From Paenibacillus sp. (GTDB taxonomy: Bacteria > Bacillota > Bacilli > Paenibacillales > Paenibacillaceae), in contig JAQSXN010000090.1 of NCBI GenBank assembly GCA_029256665.1, positions 1 to 9,989 of the forward strand: a DNA stretch of 9,989 nt, written 5' to 3'. The translations under genes were made by a program, and so were the position numbers. Of the stretch, positions 8,181 through 9,989 are shown one piece after another. The notes beneath the pieces are model-generated. The model saw only the letters and a program-made list of their open reading frames with translations. It was not told where the DNA came from and did no database searches. Positions within the stretch are counted from its first letter, which is position 1. Every line of letters begins with the position of its first letter.

Positions 8181-9653
8181 TGCGCTCGTAGACTCAAACC
8201 ATTCTTTCTGCGCCAGCACCGCTTCCATCAACGCCGACTCCGCCGACCACAGATGGGCTTTCGAAGGATTCTTGTCGTATTCGGTCATCGATGCCGCCGC
8301 GTTATCGACCGCCGTCCGAACTTTGGCAAAGTACGTTTCGCCCGCCTGGTCGGACAATCCTTCTTCCATTGCCGCGGCGTGGACCGTCCATTGCTCGTGC
8401 CGGGACCGCCAGCCTTCCGCGGCTACGGAACCCAGCGGGGAGAGCGATGGCTGCTCCAACTGGGCGACAACCAAGTCGGACCATGCGGCAATGAGATCGT
8501 TCGTCGAGGCAAAGAATGCGAGCGCCGCTTCCTCGCCGCCCGCGAAGGGCAGTCGCTCGGGAGCCTTAACGGCTACTTCCTTCTTGTACAGCAAGATGTC
8601 CGGCAATCCCGAGCTGATCGCGCCTGCTTTGTTTCCGTCCATGGCGATACCCGCATAGACGCGGTAGCCTTCGGCGGTTTTCATCGAAGCGGCGGCTAAC
8701 CCTCCGTCTTTCAGCTGCTTGATGGCCGCGTCCCGGCCCTCCGCATTGCTGAACAGACCGAATTGCAGCAATGTGTACGTTCGGTCAAGGCTGCCTACGT
8801 TTACCGTAGCGGCAGGAAGCGCGGACTCGTTCCCTCCCGTTGCCTCGCCGCCGTTCTGCGAAGTTCCCGCGAGATCATCCAATCCGATCGGTTCGCCGTT
8901 CTCCGGCTGCACGACTGGCGCAACCTCCCCGTTACCCGGTTTCTCTCCGTCCGGCCAGATGGAGGCTCCCGTAAACAGGGACAAAATCAAATAACCGAAG
9001 ATCGCGCCGGTCGCAAGCGCTCCGCCTACCGAGAGAAATACGTGCAGCCATGATGGCCCTTTGCCGCCCTGGCGCCGCGAAATCGCGGGTGTTCGCGTCG
9101 TGGCTCCGCCTTCCCAGAACGCGTCGCTTGGCTGCGGCGGATTAGCCCCTCCCGTACTCGTGACATCCATATCGAATGTCGGAACCGCCCTGCGTTCCGT
9201 TACTCCGTCCTCGCCGGCAATCGGCAATCGCTCGGACTTCATTGCCGCGCGCGGAGTCGGCTGAGGCATCATCGCCTCCGCTCGGATCGGGATCCATAGC
9301 TCGTCCGACCCTTTGGCGGAGACGGCGCTCTTCCCGCCGCTTACCTTGCGTTCGTCGCCTTCGTCCAGGAGTTCGATACCCGGATCGGCTTCGCGAATCA
9401 GCTGCTCTAGCGCTCCGATATCTTCCTGATAGGCATTTTGCCAAGGCCGCGCTTCGTCTATAACATTCGAAGTCGATTGCTGATATAAGGGTACAACGTT
9501 ATTTTTGGAAGATGTTACTTGCGCGGAGGCGCCCTCATGCTGCGCGATCTCCAGCTCGCGCGGAACCTCCCTGCGTTTTTCGTGCTTGTCCTTCTCTGAC
9601 GGCTTGCTCTCCGGAACGTCGAAGCGATAGGTGATTCGATTGTTCGGTTTCAT
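8175..9653 (-). CDS. SPOR-domain membrane protein in the spoIIB position
   Basis: A 492-residue bitopic protein. Residues 1-200 are hydrophilic and probably cytoplasmic and disordered, a single membrane segment lies at about 203-227, and a Gly/Pro/Glu-rich linker (230-290) follows. A SPOR-like domain at about 291-362 has TYTLLQFGLFSNAEGRDAA (293-311), the lysine-rich helix, and YRVYAGIAMD (330-339). A helical C-terminal region (about 363-492) is not recognised. SPOR domains bind denuded glycan at septa. B. subtilis has spoIIB, a SPOR protein that helps engulfment, directly upstream of maf, so this is probably the positional counterpart, though longer; orthology is inferred. The start is ATG 9653 with GAGGAGAG about 6 nt upstream, and a sigma-E-like promoter lies further upstream. 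It could instead act in vegetative division. Confidence 0.85.
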   Translation of the reverse strand: MKPNNRITYRFDVPESKPSEKDKHEKRREVPRELEIAQHEGASAQVTSSKNNVVPLYQQSTSNVIDEARPWQNAYQEDIGALEQLIREADPGIELLDEGDERKVSGGKSAVSAKGSDELWIPIRAEAMMPQPTPRAAMKSERLPIAGEDGVTERRAVPTFDMDVTSTGGANPPQPSDAFWEGGATTRTPAISRRQGGKGPSWLHVFLSVGGALATGAIFGYLILSLFTGASIWPDGEKPGNGEVAPVVQPENGEPIGLDDLAGTSQNGGEATGGNESALPAATVNVGSLDRTYTLLQFGLFSNAEGRDAAIKQLKDGGLAAASMKTAEGYRVYAGIAMDGNKAGAISSGLPDILLYKKEVAVKAPERLPFAGGEEAALAFFASTNDLIAAWSDLVVAQLEQPSLSPLGSVAAEGWRSRHEQWTVHAAAMEEGLSDQAGETYFAKVRTAVDNAAASMTEYDKNPSKAHLWSAESALMEAVLAQKEWFESTSAL

Positions 9654-9683
9654 GTCGATCTCTCCTCTACCTGGTCTGCTACT

Positions 9684-9713
9684 AGTCTATGAACCCAATG
9701 AGAGAGTTATGAC
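9684..9713 (-). promoter_or_regulatory. Sigma-E-like sporulation promoter before the SPOR gene
   Basis: On the minus strand GTCATAAC (9713-9706) and CATAGACT (9691-9684) separated by 14 nt. The B. subtilis sigma-E consensus is roughly GTCATATT, a 13-15 nt gap, then CATACAnT; the match is 6/8 for the -35 and 6 of 7 fixed positions for the -10. The -10 ends 30 nt before the ATG, with the SD between. The -10 also fits the sigma-K form CATAnnnTA, but no AC-type -35 sits at the right distance. No good sigma-A promoter was seen here. Confidence 0.45.
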
Positions 9714-9754
9714 GAGAGAAGATTCGACATACGGGAGCGGATCAATGAGCTAAC

Positions 9755-9809
9755 GCAAAGAAGAGCCGTTTCGGCCGATCGCTTTCACGCGTTCGGTCGA
9801 GCTGGCTCT
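9755..9809 (-). terminator. Probable terminator hairpin after murC
   Basis: On the minus strand the outer arms AGAGCC (9809-9804) and GGCTCT (9767-9762) enclose a second stem (CGACCGA with TCGGCCG, one mismatch) and an inner CGC/GCG stem closed by GTGAAA. The nested, symmetric arms are convincing as structure. The T-rich tail is short (TCTTT from 9761), so termination strength is uncertain. It begins 31 nt past the murC stop and separates murC from the SPOR gene. Confidence 0.5.
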
Positions 9810-9839
9810 GTATCATACCGCTTCATGGCATAGTTGGCA

Positions 9840-9989
9840 TTAAGAGTGGATTTCGGCAAGCGACCGGGCTAACGCGTCGGCCACTTTCCAAATATCGCCT
9901 GCGCCCATCGTTATGACGAGATCGCCGGGAACGACTCTCGCTTTGAGCGCTTCCAACACTTCTTCCTTGGTCGGAATATATTCGGCGCT
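9840..9989 (-). CDS. murC: UDP-N-acetylmuramate--L-alanine ligase MurC, C-terminal end
   Basis: The last 49 codons of a gene that enters from the right edge, with the frame open from 9989 to TAA at 9842-9840. The peptide reads SAEYIPTKEEVLEALKARVV, then PGDLVITMGAGDIWKVADAL and a short tail. The GDLVITMGAGDIWK block is the characteristic C-terminal motif of MurC, the cytoplasmic ATP-dependent ligase that adds L-alanine to UDP-MurNAc as the first step of the peptidoglycan stem peptide. Catalytic ATP-binding and central domains lie outside the window, so completeness cannot be judged. A terminator-like hairpin follows the stop. Confidence 0.88.
   Translation of the reverse strand, partial: SAEYIPTKEEVLEALKARVVPGDLVITMGAGDIWKVADALARSLAEIHS

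Noticed and set aside
7756..8658. 300-codon plus-strand open frame across maf start, the DUF4321 gene and the SPOR gene end
   Set aside because: It is antisense to three well-supported genes, has no recognisable domain and no SD. Long antisense frames are expected in sequence of this base composition.

Overview
This is a core-genome cell-shape, division and sporulation locus of a spore-forming Bacillota. The best fit is Paenibacillaceae (Paenibacillus/Cohnella-like), judged from gene order, moderate-to-high GC and protein similarity recalled from memory. Every gene I accept is on the minus strand, so transcription runs from high to low coordinates. The order is murC (3' end only) - SPOR-domain protein - DUF4321 protein - maf - radC - mreB - mreC - mreD - minC - minD - rodA - terminator - spoIVFA-like gene (5' end only). 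It closely parallels the Bacillus subtilis series spoIIB-maf-radC-mreB-mreC-mreD-minC-minD-spoIVFA-spoIVFB, with rodA inserted before spoIVFA and a small DUF4321 gene before maf.

Region by region: at the right edge, murC ends at 9840 and is followed by a terminator-like hairpin (9762-9809). A sigma-E-like promoter (9684-9713) precedes a 492-residue single-pass SPOR protein that occupies the spoIIB position. The 62-bp gap after it holds a good housekeeping promoter whose -35 box overlaps the SPOR stop codon; it should drive DUF4321-maf-radC. The only gene-free stretch over 300 bp (5994-6423) lies between radC and mreB. It holds no convincing gene but is full of inverted repeats, including an imperfect hairpin of about 210 bp whose base lies 8 nt upstream of the mreB Shine-Dalgarno sequence. 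mreB carries an in-frame TAG at codon 223 of 343 with an otherwise intact, conserved frame on both sides. mreC-mreD overlap by ATGA, minC-minD are 3 nt apart and minD-rodA 7 nt apart. A strong intrinsic terminator follows rodA. A SpoIVFA-like membrane protein then begins after its own strong ribosome binding site and runs off the left edge.

Functionally, MurC makes a peptidoglycan precursor. MreB/C/D and RodA form the elongation machinery (RodA being the SEDS glycosyltransferase), and MinC/MinD place the division septum. Maf and RadC are conserved passengers, and the two flanking genes point to engulfment (SpoIIB-like) and sigma-K activation (SpoIVFA). I see no mobile-element gene, CRISPR array, tRNA or rRNA, and no new defence or metabolic system. 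The unusual signals are the interrupted mreB, the structured repeat upstream of it, and the sporulation-type promoter before the SPOR gene.
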